38,350 nucleotides of DNA from contig NZ_NFLF01000026.1 in NCBI RefSeq assembly GCF_002160765.1, forward strand, positions 1 to 38,350, read 5' to 3'. This stretch comes from Lachnoclostridium sp. An138 (GTDB lineage Bacteria > Bacillota > Clostridia > Lachnospirales > Lachnospiraceae). A program made the translations under genes and the position numbers. Position 1 is the stretch's first letter. Every line of letters begins with the position of its first letter. This document shows, one piece after another, positions 1 to 6,629 of the stretch. The notes under the pieces were generated by a model. The model was not told the DNA's origin, searched no databases, and was given only the letters and a program-made list of their open reading frames with translations.

Positions 1-449
1 ATAATCTCCTTTGCACACAGGCGGTTGTCCTTTGTCAGCGGAACAAAGGTCAAATGCAGGTGGGGCGTTTTCTCGTCCATGTGTACCACCGCCGACACGA
101 TATTTTCCCGTCCTACCCGGCCAATGAGGAAAGCCGCCGCCCTCTGGAAAAACGCCTGTATCTCCTTTGGGGATTTCCCCTTGAAAAACTCCGGGCTGGC
201 AGTTACCAGTGTATCGACAAACCGTGTGCTGTCTTTCCTCGTCCGGCATCCGGCCTGCTCGATACGGCTCTGAATGAAGTGGTAATAGCGTCCCTCCGGC
301 TTGACGATATGGAAGTTGTATTTACTCCGGCTTGTGTCAATGTCGGGATTGCTGGCATATTGTTCTTTCTGTCTTTCGTGATGGGCTTCCAGCGGCCTTG
401 CCGGGTTGCCCTTGTGCTTCTCAAACCGCAAAATTGCGTGTTGTGCCAT
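1..449 (-). CDS. MobV/Pre-type mobilisation relaxase, N-terminal part (runs off left edge)
   Basis: Relaxase of the MobV (Pre/Mob, pMV158 MobM) family, which nicks a plasmid or element at oriT and leads the strand into the recipient. About 149 N-terminal residues are visible; the rest lies beyond position 1. The metal-binding motif HMDEKTPHLH sits at residues 123-132. A histidine pair at 23-24, followed by Glu-Arg, aligns with the catalytic His22 region of MobM. The ATG at 447-449 has a good AAAGGAG site just upstream. A matching oriT with the MobV nick sequence lies at 4027-4064 in the same orientation. The gene follows the RepA-like and VLP genes on the same strand, as in many clostridial mobilisable elements. 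Family assignment is strong; completeness cannot be judged. Confidence 0.9.
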   Translation of the reverse strand, partial: MAQHAILRFEKHKGNPARPLEAHHERQKEQYASNPDIDTSRSKYNFHIVKPEGRYYHFIQSRIEQAGCRTRKDSTRFVDTLVTASPEFFKGKSPKEIQAFFQRAAAFLIGRVGRENIVSAVVHMDEKTPHLHLTFVPLTKDNRLCAKEI

Positions 450-632
450 TCTGCTCCTTTCCCCATTCCTTTCCTATCCAGGGTTTTCCACAGGGAAAAT
501 CCCGCCAGAATTATCTCTGATACGATAGGAATGGAATGGATATAAATAAATCATTTTAATCTTTGTATTTCTATATACCGTCTGGTTTTCGTACTTCTCA
601 AGATTGATTTCCGTACTTCAAGGGTACGGTTT

Positions 633-1028
633 TCAGTCCTCCGGCGTACCAGAACGGGATTTCTTGAAGTCGGTGTTTGGAACCGCTTCATAGGATTTTG
701 GGAAAATGCGGTTGGGTTTTCCACAGCCCTGCTTCTGGATTTCCACCAGTCCGGCGTATTGCAGTTCCCGCAGGGTGTTCACCGCTTTTTGCCGCCCACA
801 ATGGAGCAATGTGACCACTTCACAGATAGGGAAATACAGGAAAATCCGTCCGCAGTCATCCGCCCACCCATTTTTGCGGGATAACTCTGTCCGGCGCAGA
901 ATAAAGGCATACAGAACCTTTGCCTCGTTGGACAGGAGCTTGAACGTGGGGGCTTCAAAGAGGAAATTCGGGAGCCGGGTGAAGCTGAACGCCCTTTCCG
1001 GCTGATGGATATAGATGGTATTTGTCAT
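633..1028 (-). CDS. RepA_N-family replication initiator, shortened (probably degraded)
   Basis: The 131 residues match the N-terminal winged-helix part of RepA_N initiators of clostridial plasmids and ICEs. The conserved stretch around residues 30-70 (EAKVLYAFILRRTELSRKNG) and the GRQKAVNTLREL helix are both present. Full family members are roughly twice this length, so only the DNA-binding N-terminus is encoded. After the TGA the same frame stays readable across a second stop and gives a charged tail to a TAG at 474-476. This suggests a longer ancestral gene interrupted by nonsense mutations and then truncated. The ribosome binding site before the ATG at 1028 is weak. It lies between the VLP gene and the relaxase start. 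Whether the short product is functional is unknown. Confidence 0.75.
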   Translation of the reverse strand: MTNTIYIHQPERAFSFTRLPNFLFEAPTFKLLSNEAKVLYAFILRRTELSRKNGWADDCGRIFLYFPICEVVTLLHCGRQKAVNTLRELQYAGLVEIQKQGCGKPNRIFPKSYEAVPNTDFKKSRSGTPED

Positions 1029-1139
1029 AGTGCGTTTTGTGGACGGTTAGAAGCCCGTTTTCCGGGGCGGGCGATACTTTATACCACCTGCCCCGGTTTG
1101 GGGCTTGCGAAGCCTGATAAATCAAGGCTTTTTTCGCTC

Positions 1140-1553
1140 CTAACTGTCCACAGCAGACCTCCTTTTCCGTTCACTTTCTGTTTTCTGCCGCCTGTGAACT
1201 CTGGCGGCACAGCCGGGGCAGTATTTTGCCCGGTTGGATTTGGGGACGAACACACCGCCGCAGACCTCACAGCGTTTCAAGTCCTTATCCCGGAAAATCT
1301 CCGCTTCCAGCGTCCCGTCCAGCGGCAAGACCGCCCAGCGGAACCACTTACAGCAGACCGAGAAAGAAATCGTCTGCGGACAGGTGCAGGTGTCCCCATC
1401 GTCAAGGACAATGCAGTTGCCGTCCTCACAGCAACAGCACTCCCGGCGTATCAGGCTGGCCGCCTGTTTTCTCTGCGCCGGGGTCATGCGGTAAAGGGAA
1501 CCGTCCGGCCTGCGTTCCAGCGGCGGCAAGTCTTTATAGGGGTTATCTCTCAT
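1140..1553 (-). CDS. Cysteine-rich VLP-domain protein
   Basis: A 137-aa protein of the cysteine-rich VLP family that recurs on clostridial mobilisable and conjugative elements; its function is unknown. It has two cysteine clusters: RRECCCCEDGN with CTC and CCKWF in the middle, and CEVCG with CPGC near the C-terminus. The central AVLPLD holds the VLP signature. The tail is strongly basic. Paired CxxC motifs suggest zinc binding. I chose the ATG at 1551-1553 because TGGAGGG stands five bases upstream; the frame is open for a further 33 codons, but that extension is arginine-rich and has no start signal. It sits upstream of repA and the relaxase on the same strand. Confidence 0.8.
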   Translation of the reverse strand: MRDNPYKDLPPLERRPDGSLYRMTPAQRKQAASLIRRECCCCEDGNCIVLDDGDTCTCPQTISFSVCCKWFRWAVLPLDGTLEAEIFRDKDLKRCEVCGGVFVPKSNRAKYCPGCAARVHRRQKTESERKRRSAVDS

Positions 1554-1880
1554 GCGTTCCCTCCATTTTGCTTTCCGTTGCCGTTCTCCCCGAAAAGGTT
1601 TCCTGCCTCGTCGTCGCAAGCTGCGTATCGCTCGTTTCGCCGCAAGCGGCAAAACTCACTCGCTCCGCTGCTCCTCCTCTCCCCACAAAGCCATGCGGCT
1701 TTGCGGGGGCCCCGACAATAGCGGCGTATTCCGGCGTTGGCACGCTCCCGCAGCTTCGGGACATTTTGTCCCGAAGTCCGGCTCCTTGCGGTGCTTCCCC
1801 AGCTGGGGTATTCCTTTTCGGACGGTCATTCTGTTTTCAAGGTGCTGTCCATCGATGAACTACCCTAAGTCTACACGAAA
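1554..1880. other. Non-coding stretch with hairpins
   Basis: About 330 bases with no convincing gene. A GC-rich hairpin at about 1681-1708 pairs CCCC/CAAAGCC with GGCTTTG/GGGG. A perfect inverted repeat follows at 1754-1776: CTTCGGGAC, five-base loop, GTCCCGAAG. A related imperfect copy lies at 3835-3858 near the oriT. Open frames here are arginine- and serine-rich shadows without start signals. Confidence 0.5.
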
Positions 1881-1918
1881 AAAATGCAATCCCCGGAATT
1901 TTGCGAGAATTGCATTTT
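1881..1918. promoter_or_regulatory. Perfect 10-bp inverted repeat upstream of the XRE gene
   Basis: AAAATGCAAT at 1881-1890 and ATTGCATTTT at 1909-1918 form a perfect inverted repeat with an 18-base spacer. It lies just upstream of the XRE promoter, so it is a candidate operator for autoregulation. It could instead be a bidirectional terminator, since each arm ends in A or T runs. Confidence 0.45.
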
Positions 1919-1940
1919 GATGAAGTTTACACTTTGGAAA

Positions 1941-1968
1941 TTGAATTTTTGCAATCATTCTGTATAAT
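1941..1968 (+). promoter_or_regulatory. Promoter for the XRE-racemase pair
   Basis: A consensus -10 TATAAT at 1963-1968 is preceded by TTGAAT at 1941-1946 with a 16-base spacer. The XRE ATG follows at 1996 after a strong AGGAGGT at 1981-1987. Confidence 0.65.
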
Positions 1969-1995
1969 GGAAGTATGCGGAGGAGGTGCGTGTTT

Positions 1996-2796
1996 ATGGC
2001 TTTACCCGGAACACCCGGACAGCGGATTTCCGATTTATGCAACGGGAACCACATCACACAAAAGGAACTTGCGGAGAAGATAGGCGTTTCCGCTTCCCAG
2101 TTGAGCCGCATTGTCAGCGGCGAAACAAGAACGGTAAGCAGTGATATTCTCATAGGTGTGGCAAAGGAATTTAAGGTATCGACAGACTACATACTGGGCT
2201 TGTCTACCGTGAGCGTCCGTAAAAGCTACGATATTTCTGAATTAGGTTTGTCAGAGGGAGCCGTGAGGGGGCTTGTGACGGGTGCTGTTGATGTGCAAAT
2301 ACTCAATCGCTTACTGGAACACAGGAATTTTCCCAAGCTGATAGATTTGATACGGATTTATTTTCAGGACACGGCGGCAAAGGGGATAATGGCACGAAAC
2401 CAGCTTATAGAGATGGCAACGGCTTCCCTGTCCGACCTGATGAAAGAACACCCGGAACGCCGGGCGGAAGCAAAGCAGGATTTACAGCTTTTGAACGCCC
2501 AGAAGATGGGGGAACATGAAGCGGAGATAGAGAAAATCAAAAATGTGTTCCTGGCTATCCTGCGGGATATTAAGAAAGATATTGACAACGGGGAACAGCC
2601 GGGGGAAGCTGTGACCGCCGCTATGTTCCAAGCCATGCGGGACGCACTGGCGGAGCAGAAACAAAAGCCGCTTTCCATTGACGATGTAACGGCGATGATA
2701 GCCGGACAGATCGGACAGCTTGCACCGATGGATAAAGAAACTGTTGAAATGTTCCAGCAGTTTGCGAAAAAGGTAATTGAGCAAACCAATAAATAA
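1996..2796 (+). CDS. XRE-family helix-turn-helix regulator with long C-terminal region
   Basis: A 266-aa DNA-binding regulator. The HTH occupies about residues 8-65 (ITQKELAEKIGVSASQLSRI, then the SDILIGVAKEF recognition region). About 200 helical, charged residues follow, probably for dimerisation or ligand sensing. The start at 1996 is set by AGGAGGT eight bases upstream; an earlier in-frame ATG at 1975 lies before that site and is unlikely. The gene runs opposite to its left neighbours and has its own promoter. The racemase-like gene starts 25 bases after it, so the two probably form one transcript. Regulators of this shape are common on clostridial ICEs, where they often control neighbouring cargo. 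The target here is unknown; the inverted repeat at 1881-1918 is a candidate. Confidence 0.85.
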   Translation: MALPGTPGQRISDLCNGNHITQKELAEKIGVSASQLSRIVSGETRTVSSDILIGVAKEFKVSTDYILGLSTVSVRKSYDISELGLSEGAVRGLVTGAVDVQILNRLLEHRNFPKLIDLIRIYFQDTAAKGIMARNQLIEMATASLSDLMKEHPERRAEAKQDLQLLNAQKMGEHEAEIEKIKNVFLAILRDIKKDIDNGEQPGEAVTAAMFQAMRDALAEQKQKPLSIDDVTAMIAGQIGQLAPMDKETVEMFQQFAKKVIEQTNK

Positions 2797-2821
2797 TCTA
2801 TGTAATGTTAGAGGTAACTAA

Positions 2822-3514
2822 ATGAAAAAAATAGGACTTATCGGAGGGATTGGCCCCGCTTCAACAGTAGAGTATTATTTGGGACTTATACAAAAAAGTT
2901 TGGCAGAACAAAACAACAGCATATATCCAGAAATTGTGATTGATAGTGTAAATATGCTGAAACATGATGTGGCGCTCGAAAATGGCGACTATTCAGTTTT
3001 AGGAGAATATTTACTTTCCAGTCTCTCTAATTTGAAAGCGGCTGGTGCAGAAATTGCTGCTATTACCGCAAATACAGAACATATCGTGTGGGATAGAATA
3101 TGCAATAATTTTCCGCTACCTGTAATTAGCATTGTCGAGGAAACTGTTAAGGAACTTAAGCGGCTTCGTTTCAAAAAAGCACTTATCTTTGGTACAGAAT
3201 CAACTTTGCGTAGCGGTCTTTATGAAAAGGCATTAACAGTAAACGGGATAAAAGCGGTTATACCATGTGACGCAGAAATATCTCTATTAGGGAAACTGAT
3301 ATACCCCAATTTAGAGAATGGCATAGTAATTCCGAGCGATAAAGAGAAAATGATTGCACTGGCAAATAAATACATTGAAAAAGAAAATGTAGATGCACTC
3401 ATTCTCGGCTGTACGGAACTGCCACTTGCCATAAAGTCTGAAGATGTTAATATACCAATCGTGAATACAACCCAAGTACATATCAATGCAATTTACCAAT
3501 ATGCAATTCGATAA
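2822..3514 (+). CDS. Aspartate/glutamate racemase-family protein with an altered catalytic site
   Basis: A 230-aa protein of the Asp/Glu racemase superfamily, recognised from the N-terminal MKKIGLIGGIGPASTVEYY, the ANTEH loop at 83-87 and LGCTEL at 195-200. These enzymes normally use two catalytic thiols. The second, Cys197, is present, but the position before Asn-Thr that is normally Cys (Thr in E. coli YgeA) is Ala83. Racemisation by the usual two-base mechanism is therefore doubtful; a one-base reaction or another substrate is possible. The site AGAGGTAA precedes the ATG. The gene follows the XRE regulator and has lower GC than its surroundings, suggesting separately acquired cargo. Family assignment is firm; activity is open. 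Confidence 0.85.
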   Translation: MKKIGLIGGIGPASTVEYYLGLIQKSLAEQNNSIYPEIVIDSVNMLKHDVALENGDYSVLGEYLLSSLSNLKAAGAEIAAITANTEHIVWDRICNNFPLPVISIVEETVKELKRLRFKKALIFGTESTLRSGLYEKALTVNGIKAVIPCDAEISLLGKLIYPNLENGIVIPSDKEKMIALANKYIEKENVDALILGCTELPLAIKSEDVNIPIVNTTQVHINAIYQYAIR

Positions 3515-3537
3515 AAATAGCAAAGCCAGCCGAGCCA

Positions 3538-3582
3538 GTCAACGGTCAAGATGAACGGCGCATTTCATGCGCCGCCGTTGAC
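3538..3582. terminator. Hairpin after the racemase gene
   Basis: GTCAACGG (3538-3545) pairs with CCGTTGAC (3575-3582), and an inner GGCGCAT/ATGCGCC stem (3557-3573) has a three-base loop. It lies 24 bases after the stop. No T-run follows, so it may act as a boundary hairpin or RNA stabiliser and not as a true terminator. Confidence 0.5.
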
Positions 3583-3614
3583 AGCCCCGCCCGCCTTTGC
3601 TAAAGGGTAATCAA

Positions 3615-3858
3615 GGCGGGAAAGCCCTAAAATGGCTTCCCGCCCATTTCAATTTTGAGAGAAAAATCGCTCCGAAATTCAGAAAGAGAGCGGCCAAGCA
3701 CTTTAAGGGATTGGCCGTCTTGCCCACCCATTTAGCAGGACGGTGGGCGGCGGTCAAGGCCGGGTGCAAACCCGTTCATTTCAGCCTTGACGGTTGCCCG
3801 CTGTCCTGCTACTTTTCCGGGAGTGTGGCCACAACTTCGGGACACTTTGTCCACAAGT
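3615..3858 (+). ncRNA. Chain of hairpins including a candidate structured RNA (core 3734-3810)
   Basis: Four hairpins occur in a gene-free stretch: 3615-3644 (GGCGGGAA arms, one bulge), 3691-3717 (perfect 7-bp CGGCCAA stem), 3734-3810, and 3835-3858 (imperfect). In the 3734-3810 element the two 27-nt arms form 22 Watson-Crick and 4 G-U pairs with one mismatch when read on the plus strand. The minus-strand transcript would have A-C mismatches instead of the wobbles. The loop contains a smaller hairpin, CGGGT-GCAA-ACCCG, capped by a GNRA tetraloop on the plus strand. This asymmetry favours an RNA or single-strand DNA structure on the plus strand. No promoter was identified. It could also be part of the transfer or replication origin. 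Confidence 0.4.
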
Positions 3859-4026
3859 CGGAGCGTAGGACGAGGGACGGGGGCTTCATATACCTGCCGC
3901 CGTTCTCTGAAAACAGACTGTTTTTTTGCTCATTCCCATTCGCAAAAATTCAGCCTGCTTTCCTGCCGGAGCAAACGGGGCGCATAAAGTACCGCACCCC
4001 GTTTTCCCCGCCAGCCACGCCAGCAG

Positions 4027-4064
4027 GTATAACACACTACACTTTGCTTCGCAAAGTCGTGTGC
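4027..4064 (-). other. oriT: oriT of the MobV/pMV158 type
   Basis: Read on the minus strand, a perfect hairpin (ACTTTGC, loop GAA, GCAAAGT; 4041-4057) is followed by GTAGTGTGTTATAC. This matches the layout of the pMV158 oriT, where MobM nicks TAGTGTG/TTA next to an ACTTTAT-type hairpin. The predicted nick lies between 4032 and 4033 on the minus strand. The MobV-type relaxase gene at the left edge is in the same orientation, so the pair is probably cognate. They are unusually far apart (about 3.6 kb), with the VLP, repA, XRE and racemase genes between them. Confidence 0.85.
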
Positions 4065-4097
4065 CAAATGGGGGCTTTGCCCCCTTTGGAAACCCCC

Positions 4098-4151
4098 ACA
4101 AGAAAAGGCGGTATGCTACCCCTCCACGGGGCGCATACCGCCTTTTCTTGT
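4098..4151. terminator. 19-bp inverted repeat, probable bidirectional terminator
   Basis: ACAAGAAAAGGCGGTATG at 4098-4115 is perfectly repeated in inverse at 4134-4151; the stem extends one pair inward to C4116/G4133. The GC-rich core is flanked by an A-run on one side and TTTTCTTGTT on the other, the form of a factor-independent terminator acting both ways. A smaller GGGGGC/GCCCCC hairpin lies at 4070-4084, between it and the oriT. Confidence 0.6.
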
Positions 4152-4211
4152 TATCCAGCCCTCCGGCTGTATCGGTTGAGCAAAAGTTAGCGTGGGATTG
4201 GTGTGGTATCT

Positions 4212-4346
4212 TTATCTAAGTGATACCCCATTTTCCCAATTTGAGATGGTCTGGCGACTCACTCCCAATACTTCAGCAATCTGTTCTTGTGTTAATTTTT
4301 TCTCAATTCGGGCTGCCTTGATTTTGCTTCCAATATCATGCTCCAT
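4212..4346 (-). pseudogene. Truncated XRE-family regulator (44 aa)
   Basis: A short gene with a very good start (GGGAGGTG seven bases before the ATG at 4344-4346). It encodes the first half of a classic HTH: KLTQEQIAEVLGVSRQTISN followed by WENG. In this family the sequence continues with a Ser-Tyr-Pro-Asp type linker and a dimerisation tail. Here it stops after four more residues at a TAA (4212-4214). The helix-turn-helix itself is complete, so a small DNA-binding peptide could still be made. The break coincides with the edge of the oriT and hairpin region and probably marks a recombination junction. Confidence 0.7.
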
Positions 4347-4467
4347 GCCACTGCACCTCCCTTGCATTTTTATTGTAGGGGAAACACCCTATATCGTCTA
4401 CCAAACGGCTTTTACATCACTTATCATGTACGTCAAAATCTTTTTACATCTGCTGTGCTTTTCACTT

Positions 4468-4787
4468 TTACCCCGAAAAATCCATATTTATCGCTTCCAA
4501 TTCATTCAGTTCCGTCCTGGGCGGGTACCGCATTTCATACTGTTCGATTGCCAAGACTCTCACGGTGTCCCGTCGGTCTTTCATCCGCTTCTTCAGCCAC
4601 GAAAGCTGTTCTTTGGATAATTGCCAGGGAAGGTTGACAAGCCGGGTAATCATCATTTCTTCTGCCTGCTTTTCTGGCGGTAGGGCAGCGCAAATTTTAC
4701 AGATATGCGCGGCATGGCCTTTGCCGGAAAATTTTTCGTTTGCCTTGTACTCGCCGCAGATTTTACAGTAGTGTCATGCTTTTTCAT
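4468..4787 (-). pseudogene. Small zinc-ribbon protein, frameshifted by a 5-nt insertion
   Basis: The reading frame ending at 4468 encodes a Cys-x2-Cys...Cys-x2-Cys protein (CKICGEY, then GHAAHICKICAALP) with the C-terminal RTELNELEAINMDFSG that I recall from small zinc-ribbon proteins of clostridial ICEs. It has no start of its own: a TGA precedes the first His-Tyr-Cys. The expected ATG at 4785-4787, overlapping the AbiEii stop as ATGA, reads Met-Lys-Lys-His and then shifts. Removing TGACA from AAGCATGACACTAC restores Met-Lys-Lys-His-Tyr-Cys in frame. An internal ATG pair at about 4651-4656 could still start the last 62 residues, without the zinc fingers. Confidence 0.7.
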
Positions 4788-5632
4788 GCCATGCCCTCGC
4801 AACGAGCGAACAACTGCCGAACCGCATCCATGACCGTATTCCATTCGATGTCGGTCGCATAGGAAAACTTTTTCTGATAGGCCGCCCACAGGTCCTGCAT
4901 GACCGGGCTGGTCTCCACTTCGTCAAAGACTTCGGTGGCCTCAGCCAGATGGCGTTCGGTGCCGCGCTTATGAGCTGTTGCCAGCAGTGCGTCATGGAGA
5001 ATGTGCGGGTCCAGAGTGCTGTCATAGAGTTGTTGTAGGATGGCGATGTCGTAAAAATCTCTCATACGGGTGTTGGTCGTAGTCCGGGTAATGATGGTCT
5101 CCAGCTTCTCCGCAAGCACAGTTTCCAGGTTATAGGCCCACACATCAATGGATCGGTCCTCCAGCATGAGCTTAAAGCTGTACCGTACCTCTTTGGGAGT
5201 AATCGCATCGCCAGTGGAAATGTCGATTTTCAGCGGCGTGCGCACCCCGTCAAAGAGTGTTGTCATCGTCACCCGGATGCCGGGATATTCTGCTTCATCC
5301 ATGATCTCCGAGATGCTTTTCACCCGGAAGGTAACATCGTCATCAATGGGAACAGCGATGATCTCAGCTATCATGTTCTCTACGTCCTCCACATTGACGT
5401 TGGTTCCCTTAACCGTTGCGTCCAGGTCCATCGTGGAGCGGGCATCCAGACCGACCATCGCGGCCACCAGCATCCCGCCTTTGAGGATAAATTTGTCCCG
5501 GTAGGCCGAGAGAGAAATGCGCTCCAGGAACCGCTCCATCATGTAGTTTCGCATTAGGATCTGCGCGTCCGCAGCGTTTTTCCTGGACAGGTTGCGGATC
5601 AAATCTTTCAGCTGCCTTGCTGTCTTTATCAT
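4784..5632 (-). CDS. abiEii: AbiEii-type nucleotidyltransferase toxin
   Basis: A 282-aa toxin of the type IV AbiE system, a nucleotidyltransferase that halts growth when phage infection or loss of antitoxin releases it. Typical motifs are visible: FILKGGMLV (about residues 48-56), the metal site STMDLDATV with Asp69 and Asp71, KIDISTGD in the middle, then YNLETVLAEKLETI and RMRDFYDI. The length fits the family. Its ATG overlaps the stop of the AbiEi gene by four bases (ATGA, 5629-5632), so translation is coupled and the antitoxin is made first. Motifs are intact, so it is probably active. It may protect the host or stabilise the mobile element. Confidence 0.9.
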   Translation of the reverse strand: MIKTARQLKDLIRNLSRKNAADAQILMRNYMMERFLERISLSAYRDKFILKGGMLVAAMVGLDARSTMDLDATVKGTNVNVEDVENMIAEIIAVPIDDDVTFRVKSISEIMDEAEYPGIRVTMTTLFDGVRTPLKIDISTGDAITPKEVRYSFKLMLEDRSIDVWAYNLETVLAEKLETIITRTTTNTRMRDFYDIAILQQLYDSTLDPHILHDALLATAHKRGTERHLAEATEVFDEVETSPVMQDLWAAYQKKFSYATDIEWNTVMDAVRQLFARCEGMA

Positions 5633-6222
5633 AAGAGTACCTCCAGATACTGGCGTAAAATCTTCTCAACTCGGAACAGCTTTGCGCAGCGCATCAGCGT
5701 CTGAAGATCCTTATCCTTCCGTCTGGCATATGCTTTCAAAGCGCCCTGGAAAGTCTGCATTTCCATGTGATTCCGGCTGCGTAGCAGGTCGCAGATCGTC
5801 CGTTCCATATCGTAGACCGGCACATCATGGCCGAAAGGCGTCTGCATCGCAATCAGGCCAACCTCGTGCAGCTCCGCCTTGATGGTAAATACCTGGACAC
5901 CTTCACCTTTGAGCCGGGTAGGGTTATAGCCCGTTTTCACCGTGATGGAATAGGCCAGAGGCTCCCGGTCGGTCAGGTCATGGAAAAACAGCGCTGTTTC
6001 ATGGGAGAAGATTGCCTGTGGACAGCGCAAGTGCAACAGATACATAGCATCCACCCAAGCATCTTTGGAAAGATAAATCCCATGCGCCGCCTGTTCCAGC
6101 CCGCGAGACTGCACGAATTGATAAAAAACAGGCTTTGAGATCCCGGCCGCAAGGACCTGCCCGGTGCGCAGCATCCCATCCTGGTGTTCGAGCAACTGAT
6201 CCAGTTGTTGAAATTGGCTCAT
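5629..6222 (-). CDS. abiEi: AbiEi-type antitoxin and autorepressor
   Basis: A 197-aa antitoxin of the AbiE pair. The N-terminal winged helix (MLRTGQVLAAGISKPVFYQF, then GLEQAAHGIYL) binds the promoter. The C-terminal part, with DMERTICDLLRSR, matches the antitoxin domain. I start it at the ATG at 6220-6222, eight bases after GGAAGG; a GTG three codons earlier overlaps that site. It ends in an ATGA overlap with the toxin gene. Known AbiEi proteins neutralise the toxin without stable binding and repress their own operon by binding inverted repeats. A candidate repeat surrounds the -10 box at 6244-6265. Confidence 0.9.
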   Translation of the reverse strand: MSQFQQLDQLLEHQDGMLRTGQVLAAGISKPVFYQFVQSRGLEQAAHGIYLSKDAWVDAMYLLHLRCPQAIFSHETALFFHDLTDREPLAYSITVKTGYNPTRLKGEGVQVFTIKAELHEVGLIAMQTPFGHDVPVYDMERTICDLLRSRNHMEMQTFQGALKAYARRKDKDLQTLMRCAKLFRVEKILRQYLEVLL

Positions 6223-6243
6223 GTTCTTCACCTTCCTTTCATA

Positions 6244-6277
6244 CTAATATTATACGCGAAATTAGCATGAAAGTAAA
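6244..6277 (-). promoter_or_regulatory. abiE promoter with a candidate AbiEi operator
   Basis: On the minus strand, TTTACT (-35, 6272-6277) and TATAAT (-10, 6249-6254) are separated by 17 bases. An inverted repeat CTAAT/ATTAG (6244-6248 and 6261-6265) brackets the -10 box, where an AbiEi dimer could block transcription. Confidence 0.55.
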
Positions 6278-6325
6278 GTCGAAAAATTGCGGGGATGTAT
6301 CTCCCGGCAATTCTGCATTTTCGAT

Positions 6326-6595
6326 TCAGCCATACACCGCGTCCTGGATTGCATACCGCAGGTCCTGCACCTTGCCCACCAGCCAGGCGGCGGCCATTGG
6401 CAGACCCACCGGGCTGACCAGGAAAACAATCACCAGCAGAATAATGCTGTTCTGCGGCGAGTAGGTCAAAAGCACCGCGATCACCAGCAGCACTTTCTTT
6501 CCAGCCTGGGCCAGCCCGATGCCTAAGTTGGCACAGGTGGTCGTCTTGCCGACGCCGCCCTTCTGGTTGGCGACGGCGATGATTTGCGTGTTCAT
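6326..6595 (-). pseudogene. Chimeric gene: ParA N-terminus fused to the C-terminus of a CD1845-like membrane protein
   Basis: Residues 1-38 are the start of a ParA-type ATPase: [11 protein letters not shown], the deviant Walker [10 protein letters not shown] and the first helix, up to KKVLLV. A ParA protein would continue with an Asp-rich strand and about 200 more residues. Instead the frame passes directly into [20 protein letters not shown] and ends [15 protein letters not shown]. That is the last half of the CD1845-family membrane protein, an intact copy of which lies at 27158-27457. The ribosome binding site (GAGGTGAAAC) is the original parA one. A deletion between two neighbouring ICE genes explains the fusion. 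The product keeps half a nucleotide site and two membrane spans and is probably non-functional. Confidence 0.8.
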
Positions 6596-6629
6596 TATGT
6601 TTCACCTCGTTTCTGTTGATTGCGTTTGG

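Noticed and set aside
1005-1858. Plus-strand frames opposite the VLP gene
   Set aside because: Rich in Ser, Pro, Arg and Cys from reading the other strand; the minus-strand VLP gene explains the region.
4098-4151. 19-bp inverted repeat as the MobV oriT
   Set aside because: It lacks the TAGTGTG/TTA nick sequence, which is found 60-70 bases away beside a different hairpin; its A/T-run flanks fit a terminator.
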